DNA of 64,000 nucleotides, taken from contig OX465118.1 of NCBI GenBank assembly GCA_949987565.1, forward strand, positions 7,811,564-7,875,563, given 5' to 3'. Positions 24,844 to 41,600 of the stretch are shown in pieces; positions within the stretch are counted from its first letter, which is position 1, and every line of letters begins with the position of its first letter. The stretch is from Luidia sarsii. Its lineage: Eukaryota > Echinodermata > Asteroidea > Paxillosida > Luidiidae. The notes beneath the pieces were generated by a model. The model saw nothing but the letters and a program-made list of their open reading frames with translations, ran no database searches and had not been told where the DNA came from. The position numbers were made by a program, and so were the translations under genes.

Positions 24844-27800
24844 CTGGGAGGGGGGAAACGCAGACAAACTATCATCAACTGAATTCCACCCGAGCTGCCT
24901 GATATTTTTTTACCAGGTATAGGCACCGAGCACTCAGTGCTTATTAGAAAAAGAAGAAGCTGTTATTCCGGTTTCCCGGCCGACCCTAGTTTTAAGCTTT
25001 CTTGGAGAAAGTGTTTCCTGACCGAACTTATTCTGAGAGCGCATTGGCGTGACCCTATTTTGACGACACGATTAGTGATTTAATCAACAAGATTTCAATC
25101 AAACAACCCTGCATACATGTAAATCATGTTTATGTTGGCTTGAGTATATATACATGATTTTATATAATCCTTAGCCAGTACATGACTCGGCATAAAAAAG
25201 TACAAAAAAAACCACACCAAATGACAATTATGTCCTACCTACCTACCCTATTTTCAGATGCCATGTATAAATAGGAATCACAACTTTTGGGGGGCGTTAT
25301 TATATAATTACACTGAAAACCGCAGGGAAAACCCACATTGAATTATATTCAAAATATCATGTATTACTATTGGGGTGGATTTACTGTCCTTTTCCCCAGA
25401 ATAACATGAGTACACACAGGTATATGCATTCACTGCAGACCTTGTAGGACGATCAAAATCAAAAATCTTAAAAAAAGGAGTAAAAGGGCTACAGTTCCTG
25501 TAGCTAGTCTAATGACATCCTGGACCCAGGACTGTTTGATTCAATGACTTCAGCAAGAAATCAGGGCAGTCGTACCTCCTTCGAACGCCAGCATCGGCAG
25601 AATGCGGAGCTCTCGCCGAGATCTTCCACGTCGATGGAGTGCACCACCTTGGCCTTGTCCTTCTGCACGCTCTGGTTGACCTGGCCTTTCTGTCCGCAGC
25701 CTCCGCCGCTGCGCAGTTTGGTCACGGCAAGGTAGACCACCAGGCCGATGGCCCCAGCCGTGGGGATGATGCGCAGCCAGTCTTTGCCTGACGAAAAGGA
25801 CCGTTAATAATTTTGGTATTTTGTCTCCAAACCTTGCTATCTCAGGGGGTCTGAATCATGCTTGAAAAAAATGTACACAAATAATACAATAATACTTAAT
25901 TGCATAGCACCTAAGCGTGAGCACATTACATGTTATTACTTTATTATTATTATGTTTCTAAATTTCTACATGATCTAGTCTACATTACATTAGTACATAA
26001 CATTTGCATGAACATTAAATTACAATTTACATACACTCTACTCTAGACTAGTCAGTCTCCTAGTCCCACTTACTGGGCCGCAAGGAGCTCCTCTGAAACG
26101 ATTTGTGTGTTGATCTGTCGCACTAGCATCCCACCACGTCTAATACTATAGTAAAACAGACATTCTCAACAGATGGCCTTAAAACTTAAAAGTGCCCGAA
26201 ATCACGTCAAAAGATTCAATAAAAGCACCTGCCGGATTCTACAAATGTCAAGACGAACAAGTGAAGTGGTACTTCAGCGGTACTTACAATTAATTTTTGG
26301 ATTGCAATTCCGACAAAATGTCTCCTATGTCGGCATCGGACATGTCGAGTTGTTCAAAACGCAAGAAGTTTGCACACTGTGTACACGATGTAAAATCTCA
26401 TCATGCGCTTTAGCAATGAGCCCACATACAAACCATATTACACGAAGACTAGACCGTGCTAGTAGACGTTGAGAATGTCTGTTTTACTATTAGACGCAGT
26501 GGGACGCTAGTGTGACAAATCAACACACAAATCGTCTCAGAGGAGCTCCTAGCGGCCCAATAACTTGAGTAAGTGGGACTATATCTACATAACATTTGCA
26601 TGCACATAAATTAAAATTAATATTACAGTCTACAGTCCAGACAGTCAGTCTCCAATCTTTTAAGTTGTATACTTCTTCTAATTTCTGTGACCCATGGAAC
26701 CTCAACACACCATCGCATCCACAATAAACCGAAATTCATCTGATACAATTTAGAGGTTGCCAAATAAGACCACAGACTCATTGTCATAGTCATTATTGCC
26801 TAACTTTAAAAAAGTTACAACAACATCCTGAGGACCTGACGTCGGTTTGCTGTTCCGAATTTAACTCGTTTTTCAGGCTCGAGTTTTGACTCATTTATAA
26901 ACATTTGGCACACCAGTGTAGCGGCAATCCTTCCTACCTTCAACGGTCATGTTGATTTTGTTTTAAGCTACGTGGAAAAACTTTCTACTGAGATATAAGT
27001 CGACAGGAATTCGGAACCTTCTGGAGTCCGCGAAAACCTGTGTTACACCATCAATGCACTAACAAAAATAATGGCGGATGTCCATCATTTTAACTACATG
27101 TATCGTTGAGGGCGCACTACATCATTAACGAGGGCGCAAATTGTGTATGGCACAACCCAAAAGTGTGCAAATCTACGAGCTCATGAGTTCATAAAAATTA
27201 CACTAAATTCTATAATTGCAGCATGCTGTATTTACCCCAGTGGTGGAACTGAAATTGTACCCGTGCTGAAATTTGTACCACGTACTGACATTGCACAGTA
27301 CTTAATAAATTATTGCACAGTATATTTTTAAGTAATACACTGTTTAATGTTTTTTTGCAAACTGCTTACTGACTAAGTATAAATAACCAAAATCCAAATT
27401 TCAAGATTTATAGTGGGCCTGACGTTTCGATACTAGTAGTAGTAGCAGAACCTTTCTCAAAACGCATTTGACTTGAGAAAGGTCCTGGGATAGAAACGTC
27501 AGGCCCACTAAATTTTGAGTAGGGCCTACTGTAGAAGTACCTAATATCATTGAAATGAATTTACCAACGTGCTGAAATTGTAAGGTATTGAAAAAATGAA
27601 CCTGTGCTGATCTTTTTTTTTTATCGTATTATTGATTTATTGTACCCCATACTCGATTTGCACCCTGCTCAATTTGTACCCTGCTGGAATTGTACTTAGT
27701 GCTGCAATTGTGCCGTGCTCGACTTGCATCCCTACTGGAATTGTATACCCCGTGCTAAATTTGTACTGCGCAGAATTCGTGCGCCGTGCTGGAAAATGTA

Positions 27801-28157
27801 CCGTGCTACGTTTTCAGTGCCGTTCAGACTGGTCGGTGACGAAAGACCATTAATTAATCAACCGATCATTTCACTTCGATGGTCAATGTATAAGTAGGTC
27901 AGTTTAATTGGTCGGTCGGTGTGAAATCGGTGAGATAATTGGGGAGTGTCGGAAGTCGGCCAGTCAGTCAATCACAAAAATAATCACAATAGGTTGCAGG
28001 TACGGTCCTGCAGTACAAGTTAAAAATACATGCGGAATTCGGAAACGCTCAGGAAATTACCTGAGAGTTCCAGCAGCCCCTCTATCGTCTCCGGTACGGG
28101 CAGGGTCCTGAAGTACTCGGCCAGAGAAACCTTGAAGAAAGTAGCAACTGCCTCCAT
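24754..28157 (-). CDS. CISD2: CDGSH iron-sulfur domain protein, CISD2-like (complete, 3 exons)
   Basis: Three exons joined in frame encode 132 aa: 28061-28157, 25576-25787 and 24754-24843. Family knowledge: CISD1/2 proteins are small, homodimeric, tail-out membrane proteins of the outer mitochondrial membrane or ER that bind a redox-active 2Fe-2S cluster. The sequence shows an N-terminal segment typical of CISD2 ([18 protein letters not shown]), a membrane span at about residues 39-56 ([14 protein letters not shown]), and the cluster motif [16 protein letters not shown]. The ligands are Cys96, Cys98, Cys107 and His111, all intact. The end is [12 protein letters not shown] plus a short Lys/Ser tail. 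Length is close to vertebrate CISD2 (135 aa). Phases agree (1, 0) and all junctions are GT-AG. The N-terminus favours CISD2 over CISD1, but invertebrates usually have a single gene for both. A UBE2D-type gene lies divergently about 2 kb away. Confidence 0.95.
24885..24950 (+). mobile_element. tRNA-derived SINE fragment in CISD intron 2
   Basis: ATTCCACCCGAGCTGCCTGATATTTTTTTACCAGG is followed by a GCACCGAGCACTCAGTGCTTAT-like tail. This is the post-B-box part of the SINE whose fuller copy is at 42215-42331. Confidence 0.45.
25576..25787 (-). CDS. CISD2: CISD exon 2 (membrane span and first cluster cysteines)
   Basis: Acceptor TCGTCAG|GC; donor AAGGAG|GTACGA, phase 0. Encodes the [11 protein letters not shown] membrane segment, a Gly/Cys-containing linker, and the CRCWRSKE half of the iron-sulfur motif. 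Confidence 0.93.
26061..26581. mobile_element. Long inverted-repeat element in CISD intron 1
   Basis: Left arm 26061-26170 and right arm about 26468-26581 are inverse complements over roughly 110 bp with scattered mismatches. Left arm parts are TAGTCCCACTTACTGGGCCG, GGAGCTCCTCTGA and AGTAAAACAGACATTCTCAAC. The 300-bp centre has no coding resemblance. The element is flanked by direct repeats of about 65-70 bp (25990-26058 and 26587-26662, sharing TACATAACATTTGCATG and CAGTCAGTCTCC). Confidence 0.75.
27342..27512 (+). mobile_element. Hairpin-end repeat family GACGTTTCG, copy with both arms
   Basis: Head GCAAACTGCTTACTGACTAA, spacer, then TAGTGGGCCTGACGTTTCGAT. The loop is followed by the inverse arm ending ATAGAAACGTCAGGCCCACTAAATTTTGA. 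The left arm contains a small TAG-repeat expansion. It lies in CISD intron 1. Confidence 0.75.
27600..27805. repeat. Degenerate TTTGTACCCTGCTGGAA tandem repeat
   Basis: Units such as AATTTGTACCCTGCTGGAATTGTAC recur with strong divergence. They resemble the 18-bp array at 24105-24372, suggesting a shared origin at both ends of the CISD gene body. Confidence 0.6.
28061..28157 (-). CDS. CISD2: CISD exon 1 (start codon)
   Basis: Encodes residues 1-32 plus one base, ending CTCTCAG|GTAATT in phase 1. ATG at 28157-28155 opens [16 protein letters not shown], matching the CISD2 amino terminus. Confidence 0.9.
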
Positions 28158-30118
28158 CGTTATGCCGAAGATTCACCGAGTCGATGACACAAGTTTACCG
28201 GTCAAACAGGGAGAAAATGTTGGGACATTATGCAGAAAGCACACACGCACTCAGGCCGTATACCCGATTATACCATGCAGACAGAGTGTCTATCGCGGCC
28301 TTATCAGTTAACTTTGTACTTTAATATTATTTCTGTCGATCGCATGCGCACCGGCACAATCTTATAAAACACTATAACAATGGTTAGAACGTATTTTAAT
28401 CAAGGCGGTACGCGATCGTTTTTATGATCAGAATGATAACGGGCGTTACAGGCCAAAAGGCCCCAACTCGGATTAGGGTCTACAACTTGTACATTTCTCC
28501 TGGTGACGGCCAGAGCAAACTGGCTGGAACGTCGAGCTATACCATTCCTCGGGTTCTTTTCAGAACCATACCTCTTCCAAAAGAGAATAATTTATGCACA
28601 TGGTGTCACCGCAAACCCTCATATATGATTATTGTTTCACCCAGGCATGCAAAGCCTTGTTCATAAAACTCGCATAGAATTTGTTTTATATAATCGACCG
28701 CTTCTCAAGCAATGATACAAATAATTCTCAAAGGCGTCTGATATTAGCTTTCCAACGCGTCCGCTCCTGCCCGGTATATGTCCCGGTGTCCATCTCGGCC
28801 ATCTCCCTGCTTCTCCTAGCCTCAGCATACGTTTCTTGGATTTCCATCATCTACCGTATATAGGCCTGTACGACCCTTTCCCAAAACCCGACTTAGGCTC
28901 CCGTTCTCATGGTTTGTACTTTTAAAAATGGAGGAAAGAAAGAAAGACAAAGCCGAAGCCTATTATAACTAAGATCGACGAAGCCGATTTTCGAAAAGAT
29001 GTGTTTATCGTCTGACCCACTCCAATCGCAATTAACTGCCACCAGTTTGTGTTAACCCCGGTCAAGCTAATTGAACTCGCAGATATTACGCTTGAACAGT
29101 AAAATGTAAAACCCATTACTGTTGTTTAGGCCTAGATGATTTTGCCTCACAAAAACCCAAATATTCATGATTTTCAGTCCAAAAGCAATTTTCGAATTAA
29201 ACTGTTGTCTTCGTAACATTATTCCATGAAAATGAATTCATTCAAAACAGATTTAAATCATTTAAAGAAAACCTTGACTGACTGGACCGGGACTTGAACC
29301 CGAGACTTCTGGTTTTGCGTACCACGTACCAACTTGGCCAGCGCTCTTCACCTGATACAAGTCATGTATACTAGCCTAACTATCCAGCCTTCCAAAATAG
29401 TATTCAACTGTATCACTTTGCCTACCTGGATGGGAGCGCAGTCAGCTCAGATTCAGAAGCATTTAAACATTTACGCATGCCGTAACGATCCCCAGGGATC
29501 ACAACCTGTCAATTTTTGTCTGGCGTAGATTTAATCGAGACAGCGATCGATCGATCGTCAAAATGATAATTGGATCGCCTGATAGTGATAGAGTAATTAA
29601 CGAACTGATTGAAGAGAGAGAGCCCAGGCGGTGTATTATCTATGGTAGGCGCTATAGCCCCTGAATCAAATCAGCAAATAACTGTCAGGGGGTCAGATAA
29701 ACCTCTGATTATCAAATAACTGTCGAATTAGTTATTTCGACTTCCTTTCATACTATAGTTTAGAGACACCTATTATTTAGACAAAGGCAGTCGGGAGTAG
29801 TCGCTTTTGTCTGTTTCATTTTGTCACCGTCGACTAGTTGAAACTGCTGTATGTGCTGAGACAAAGCATTCGATTTCCCAACTACTCGTTTTGAAAAAAT
29901 TACGCAAACTGCGGTTAGTTGGATACCCAGACTCCCCGGAGGACGCCCACGCGCGCAGAAAACGCGATCGAGCAGGGCGCCAGACTGCAATCTCCGGGGC
30001 TCTCCAAAACAAGGGAAAATTATTCTTGAGTTTTATCTAAATGCGGAGCTCGCACGATCGGATCCAAACAACAGCAGCAGTTTCCCACAACCCCCGTCAG
30101 TCCGAGATCGAGTAAAAC
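28158..30118. promoter_or_regulatory. Divergent intergenic region between CISD and UBE2D-like gene
   Basis: The two start codons face away from each other across about 1.96 kb, so both promoters must lie here unless upstream untranslated exons exist. The last 200 bp before the UBE2D ATG are CpG-rich (CACGCGCGCAGAAAACGCGATCG near 29950), as expected of a housekeeping promoter. The rest holds repeat fragments: a SINE-like piece at about 28490-28630 (TTCTTTTCAGAACCA, GGTGTCACCGCAAACCCTC), a MITE fragment at 28868-28970, and a tRNA-like repeat at 29283-29345. Confidence 0.5.
29283..29345 (-). mobile_element. tRNA-like repeat head
   Basis: On the minus strand, AGCGCTGGCCAAGTTGGTACG resembles an A box and GGGTTCAAGTCCCGGTCCAG a B box, spaced like RNA polymerase III internal promoters. 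A related copy at 39965-40062 (GGTTCAAGTCCCAGTCCAGT) shows this is a dispersed family, so a SINE head is more likely than a functional tRNA gene. Confidence 0.5.
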
Positions 30119-35720
<5,602 letters not shown>

Positions 35721-36054
35721 TCTCAACCCGGCCGTCCCTTCCATCACCTGTTACTTTCCGACTCGCCCGAGGTAAACCGCCGGGGCGTGTGTGGTCCACT
35801 ATGGAAAATGAAGAAGAAAAAAAAAGGTATTCACACGTATTGGTATCTTCAGACACAAGTTTTTTTGGTTTTTTTTTTTCAATGCAAAGGCATTGGTGGG
35901 TTTCTGTTGGTTTGTTAGTTTTCCAGGGTTTTTTGGGGGGTCTAAGCCTCTATGCCATGTTCGATCGGACCTAGAGTGATCGGACTGATTCCAACTCAAG
36001 CAAATGCCAGTATCGTATGTGTTTGTCCCTCGAATGCCAGCAGACTGTGGGACT

Positions 36055-36320
36055 CTATTAGATTTTATTGGATTTTTTTATTGGAGTTCATTGGATTCTG
36101 TAGGATTCAGATTCGGTTTGACTCTGATGAATTCATTTTGGTTTTGTTGGACTGAAGGATTTTGTTGCAGGGTTTTATTGAATTCTGTCAGACTCCATTG
36201 TGTTCAGTTCAGTTTGTTGGACTCTAATGGATTGTGTTTGATCCATTTGGATTCTGTTGGAGTTGTTGGAAAATTCCCAGGATTTACAGACATGGCTTGA
36301 TTCTGTTGGATTCAACGGGG
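36055..36320 (+). repeat. Degenerate GGATTCTGTTGGA tandem repeat in UBE2D 3' untranslated region
   Basis: Imperfect units around TTGGATTCTGTTGGACT repeat about every 15-20 bases. They begin roughly 340 bp after the stop codon, before the likely polyadenylation signal, so they are probably transcribed. Confidence 0.65.
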
Positions 36321-36897
36321 GTAGGACACATTCTTCGATTGGAGCAGGCCGCTGTGTTGAACTTTAATATTCATAAAGTGTATGCATTGTGTTGATAGAG
36401 AAACTGCATCCCTGCCCATAGACGGCAAAGATTAACCCCCAAAATACGGCCTCGGGTAGAATGTGGGTTAACATAATGCTCTACAGATTGCACCAGCATC
36501 TCGGTACATATTTGTTTGACCTTTCCCTGCACCTTTCAATTGAGATACTCTTTCCTATCTCCCACTTTGCCTAAAAGGGTGGAGTTTCGTTTACATTTGT
36601 TTTTGTTTTATAGGCTTTTGTTCTCTGAATTGTAGAGGTAGAGATAGTGTATCTGGTCATCGTTATTAAACCCGCAGGCTTGTATAGTATCAGAGTTCCT
36701 GTGTGGCCCAGTCTAAAATGTATTTATTATTCAGAAGATGTACTGACGAGTTGGCCTGGTTTATCGCCTGAGAATGGCCGAATCTTTGGAGCCAACGACT
36801 CGAGAGTTTGAAGGAAGAGAAAATAACTCAAGAGAAATGAAAGCGAGTTTTGTGATTGGTTTGCTTATCAAGTGGTGTATCTGTAACGAAGTTTTCA

Positions 36898-36903
36898 AAT
36901 AAA
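36898..36903 (+). terminator. Likely polyadenylation signal of the UBE2D-like gene
   Basis: AATAAA about 1.18 kb after the stop codon, in TTTTCAAATAAAAAG. No closer good signal was noticed. The transcript end is inferred, not observed. Confidence 0.4.
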
Positions 36904-37863
36904 AAGAATTGACATTGAAAAAATAGAAGTACAGTACGTACAGTATTGCCTTTCAAAGGTACAATTATGGAGTTGGTCAAATCAAGAAAGCTTGTGCCGT
37001 TGTCAAATTCTGGCATCGATGTTAAAACTTTAATAAGGTCTCTTTATCCCAGCCCTCAGCTGAAGGATTTATCCAGTTGAACATATTTTTCCTGGGAGGT
37101 TCTGTTTTGAAATTATTATGTCGTAGCACTCTTCAGGGACCTTCAAAAATCATTCAAAAAATCGTACTTTTGGTTTACCTCAACTCCTGGAGATGATCCA
37201 CTATGGTCAGCCTATAAAGAATCTATGACGTCACTGATGACGTCAGCTAGTATCTGCCGACCAACAGAGTCAAGAACGAGTCCCGAGGTTTTTTTTCCGG
37301 GAATCGTGGGATTTGATTTCTGGTGCGCTTATGTTAACAACATTTAGTCAATGGCAAAATAAAATTGAAAAATTGATATGTAAAAATAATGTATCTTTTG
37401 TCTTTCGCTTCTACGCAGTGCATGTGTTATTGTTGTGAAGTTTGATGACTTTAAGGGCCTATTACGATGAGACAAGCTGTTCCAGGTCGGAATTTTTCAT
37501 AAACGAAATTCGCATTCTAATTTTTTTTAATGCAAATTCTCCCAAAGCAAGGCTAAAAGCCACTCAATGTTAAGTTAAGGTCTAAAGATAGAATTAGATA
37601 GGGAGGGACTCAGGAAGGCTGGAGATATAGGAATTGACATTCCTCTTTAAAAAAAAGAAGGGCAGGATCGTAGGCATAGAGGATGCAAGAACCAGGAAGG
37701 GAATTCCAGAGAGAGGCTGAACGAGGGAAGAAGCTGTCCTGATACCTCTTTGTTCTACACCTTGGGATAGATAGTGCGGGTGAGGAGGCAAACAACCTGG
37801 TTGCTCACTAATGTCCTGATTGGGGGGGGGGGGGGGGGTCGGCAAGAGCAGAGGTACACCAAC

Positions 37864-37976
37864 GCAAATGTTACAGGCTACTTACTGACGTAAATGACCC
37901 AAAATGCAAATCCAAACGATTTTAGGGCATCTGACGTTTCGATCCTAGCAGGACCTTTCTCGAAGGCAGATTCTGT
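37864..37976 (+). mobile_element. Hairpin-end repeat family GACGTTTCG, one-arm copy
   Basis: CAAATGTTACAGGCTACTTACTGACG head, spacer with AAAATGCAAATCC, then CATCTGACGTTTCGATCCTAGCAGGACC and CTCGAAGGCAG. The second arm is absent. Confidence 0.7.
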
Positions 37977-38169
37977 TCATTGTATTTTGTTTATTCCAGA
38001 TAAACCAAAGCACTTCGTTCCTTTGGGCGCTCAAGAGATACTTAATCCCCGAGCCAAAACGGCTGATTATTCTGCTGCACAGACGATCACATTCGACACA
38101 AAAAGGCAATACGAAGATCTGATGAATCGATGTAAAACAGCATTATGGGGTTGCGCCTAACGGTACACG

Positions 38170-38408
38170 AATAGACCGATTGCGCCACCACTGTTTACAT
38201 GCCACCACGTGGCTTTTAGTGGGTATTTTTTCATCTCATTTTTTTTGGCACAGAGCAGCGATGGAAATGTACAAAGAAGAATGTGGACAATATGATAGTC
38301 TTCTTTGTTCATTTCCACTCCTGTTCAGCACCTAATGAGATGCAAAAATACCCACTATACAAGTCAAGCGATGGAGTACGTAAACAGTGGTCGCGCAATC
38401 GGTCTATT
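38170..38408. mobile_element. MITE with AATAGACCGATTGCGC termini
   Basis: AATAGACCGATTGCGCCACCACTGTTTAC on the left and GTAAACAGTGGTCGCGCAATCGGTCTATT on the right are inverse complements. GTGGGTATTTTT / AAAAATACCCAC and GGAAATGTACAAAGAAGA / TCTTCTTTGTTCATTTCC extend the arms inward, so most of the 239 bp can fold into one hairpin. Confidence 0.85.
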
Positions 38409-39534
38409 GACCAGTTAGAGAACCTAAACCCTCAAGATGGTATCGCGACCAACGATCAATGTCAACGAAGGAACTCGAAAACGGCTCAGAATTGGCGCGT
38501 TAACATCGTCAACATTCCTTTCACATAGCTGCCACCCATTCCTACATTGGAGGAATCATCCCTCTTTTTTTGGTAAAAATTTATCACTTTTTACAAACCC
38601 TTGACAACAGTTCCGATTTTTGGCTTGGAAATACACATGTATTCCTATGTAGTTTGCTCTGTGATTCCTCTTTTTAGCAGAAGTACATGCATTCCTGATT
38701 TCCTTTAAGATACGTTGGCAGCTAATCATGCTTTCAGTTTTATACGCTACATCGTCAAAGGCGCGCTACATTATTCGACGCTCAACCACCGTTCTCGTCT
38801 GCGTTTTGTCATGCAAAAACGGCGCGCTTTTCAAAACCGCTCGGCTGGAACGTGGTAGAACCCCCGAATGAAGTAGTTGTGCTACACGCTCGCTGAGTGA
38901 CGCTGTTCACCGCATCTGGCCCAAGGAATGGACGTTCTCCAACTGGAAAGAATCATCGAGGACTTGGCGTTTGGGCATTTTGTTTTGCTCGCGGGCAGTC
39001 GTGGGGAAGGAAGAGAAACTGCATTTCAGATACACTAAGCTCTGGTACGTACTGTACATACCCTGTAATCACGCCAGACGTACTGATTTGTTTTTAACTT
39101 TCTGCATGACAGGTCTCGTGGTTCTATGGCTATTTACGGGAGTGGGTGGGAATTGGTCAAAAGCAGCTAGAAAGGTATAGACCATTTAACACTTGAAACG
39201 CAAATAACGAGCAATTATTACTACAGACAACCTACAAGGAATGAGCTCCCTTGGGCACACACTGGGTGTACTTGTATAATGCTTGTGTACAAACCCTTTG
39301 GGAACTATCTGAAGAATTGTTGTCCAAGTAGGCCTACATGTATGTGGTCTACATAAATGCTACCCATTTTTAACCAACGTAATCCAAGTGTGCATAGTCA
39401 GTTTGCAAGAACATTGATAACGACGTTGGGGTTTAAGTGTAGGCTATAGGCCTATACATGTATACTTACACAGTTGTAGTCACTGCAGAAACCTCAGACT
39501 GTCGTGCAGTTGTGTTTATACGCAGCTTGTATAA

Positions 39535-39659
39535 GGCCGTGTCCGAAACGGGCTTCCAGAGCTACGGCTAGGGCTATTGTCTTCGCATCTCCGTGTACAT
39601 GTATTTCCAATAGGAGGAAGACGTAGACCTAGCTCTAGACGCCCGTTTCGGACACGGCC
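39535..39659. mobile_element. MITE with GGCCGTGTCCGAAACGGGC termini, copy 1
   Basis: Left GGCCGTGTCCGAAACGGGC and right GCCCGTTTCGGACACGGCC are perfect inverse complements, with CTACGGCTAGGGCTA and TAGACCTAGCTCTAG inside. Length is about 125 bp. Copy 2 is at 43886-44001. Confidence 0.85.
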
Positions 39660-39876
39660 TCGGGATCTCGTGTGACCAATAGACTTATGTCCCACAATGC
39701 ATTGTCGCCGAGTGAACCTTAACAGCACGCTTCCGGGCAACATGTACAGAAATGTACTAGGTCAACGATAATGTTGACGAAACCATCCAGTTGTAAAAAA
39801 TATTACAAAGTAAAGCTGGATTAATTGTAATTCACTTGGGCATAATTAATTCTGTAAATCAAACAAAGGAAAAACT

Positions 39877-40195
39877 TAAAATTTAGTGGGCCTGACGTTT
39901 TGATCATAGCAGGACCTTTCTCAAAGGCAGAGGGAAAACTTTTTAAAAAATTTCTTCTGAAAAATGGTAACGAGTACTTTGACTGGACTGGGACTTGAAC
40001 CTAGAACCTCTGGTCTTACGTTACCAGAGCTCTAATCACCTAAGCTATCCACCCCTTAGATGGTGGCCTTCTCAAATAGTTAACTTGGGCCAACGTGATG
40101 TGGATATAAACAAAACACTTAAATAAAATCTAACTTTTGAAATGTATGTACTGCAGGTCATTTTAGTCAGTGAGCAGTTTGCAGCAGTTTTCGTA
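39877..40195 (-). mobile_element. Hairpin-end repeat interrupted by a tRNA-like SINE
   Basis: AAAATTTAGTGGGCCTGACG..CTCAAAGGCAGAG at 39877-39932 is the hairpin arm. The head in inverse orientation (TTTTAGTCAGTGAGCAGTTTGC) appears only at 40160-40182. Between them is a tRNA-like unit at about 39965-40062 with a minus-strand B box GGTTCAAGTCCCAG and an A-box-like TAGCTTAGGTGATTAGAGC, so one repeat has inserted into the other. Confidence 0.6.
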
Positions 40196-40613
40196 TTAAC
40201 TTAGATACATCGACAGAAAAATAAAGAACGATACTCACAAAGTACAATGTATAAGTAGATTGGCTGCGTTGGGTGCCATGTAGTATGAATAAGGGTAAAA
40301 GAAGGTCGCGAAGGTCCACTACATACTATTTTGCACGCGCTTCAAGCCTATCCACATTCCGTGTTCACAAAATAAGTCATGATGATGTAAAAACGAATTG
40401 TATAAAGCCACCAAACGGACCAGACAGAATTCGTTCCCAGTGTTTTGACCGTCTGAACACCTAGCTGTATGCCCTTTCTGCTCCCAACGCACTCTGTTAT
40501 GCACACAACGACTGTCTTTCAATCGAAACCTGTGGTGACAGATAGGCCTATTTCAGGAATGACGAATTGACTTCTTCGGACACTGTCACCCCCCAGATAA
40601 CTGGCGTTGCGCT

Positions 40614-41600
40614 ATGAAGAATTCCACGGCTCTTCAGCCTGTCCGAGGCTCGACGGTGGGCGTGGCCAAGGCCCCGCCCGTCTACCGAGAGGGCTCCGCC
40701 CCGCTGCCGCACCCCATCCCCATGGTGATCGGCATCCTGGTCGGCACTCAGGTGGTCATCATTCTGTCCGTCCTCATCTACCTCCTGATACGCCAGAGGG
40801 AAGAGGGGGAGGCGAGAAGGTCCGTCTACGGCGAGATAGGCCGGTCGCCGTCCAACTGGTCCGGCTCCCGCCTCTGGGCCCGGCTCCGCGGCCAGACGAG
40901 TCGCCGGGCCGCTAAGGGCGCCCCCTACGTCACCGAGAATGACGAGGTGGCCGGGTTCTTGGAGAGGTGGCGCCGGCGCAAGCGGGAGAGGGCGCTCGCG
41001 GCCGCCGGCCCCGCGTCCCACAAGCGCACCGTGTCCAGCCCCATCGAGTTCACCATCCCGACCAAGACCGAGCCCCTGACGCTGGTCCCGCCCCGGGCCC
41101 ACCACGCCGGCCGCCGGCGGGCCTTCCCCCCGCGGAAGGCCGGCCCGGAACCCTGGGTGCTGCCGCCGGACCGGCGCCCGCCGCGAGCCCCGGCGCTCTG
41201 CGGCGAGATGCGCTCCAAGAGTCTCCACACCGGGGGCTCTAAGGCCGGCGACCCCCTGATGCCCGTCACTCGGATGGCCCGCTCCATGTCCATGCCGGTC
41301 AAGCTGGACGAGATCGCGGCAGGTGTCGCCGGCTCCGGCGAGCCCCGGCAGACAGTCATCGGTCAGATCGAGCCCGACCTGTACCGGATCGACGAGCAGC
41401 ACGAGCTGTACACGCCGTCCCGCTACGGGCTGGGCAAGCTCTCCTTCTCGCTCTTCTACGGCGCCAGCGAGGCGCGGCTGACCGTGTACCTGATCCAGGC
41501 CGTGCAGCTCCCGGCCCGCACCGAGCGAGCCACGGCCGATACCTTCGTCCGCGTGGCCCTGCTCCCGGACGAGGACGAGAAGCGCTCGGTCACCTCCAAG
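40614..41600 (+). CDS. Synaptotagmin-like exon 1 (N-terminus, membrane span, linker, start of C2A)
   Basis: 329 codons ending TCCAAG|GTATAG, phase 0. Strongly GC-rich. Carries the membrane span, the basic linker with potential phosphorylation clusters (RSMSMP), and the first strands of C2A. Confidence 0.88.

Noticed and set aside
29283..29345. Possible tRNA gene
   Set aside because: A and B boxes are visible but a related dispersed copy exists and no full cloverleaf with a good acceptor stem could be drawn, so a SINE head is likelier.
38928..39038. Short plus-strand frame MDVLQLERIIEDLAFGHF
   Set aside because: Reasonable start context, but only 36 codons, no donor in place and no recognised family; could be part of an untranslated exon.
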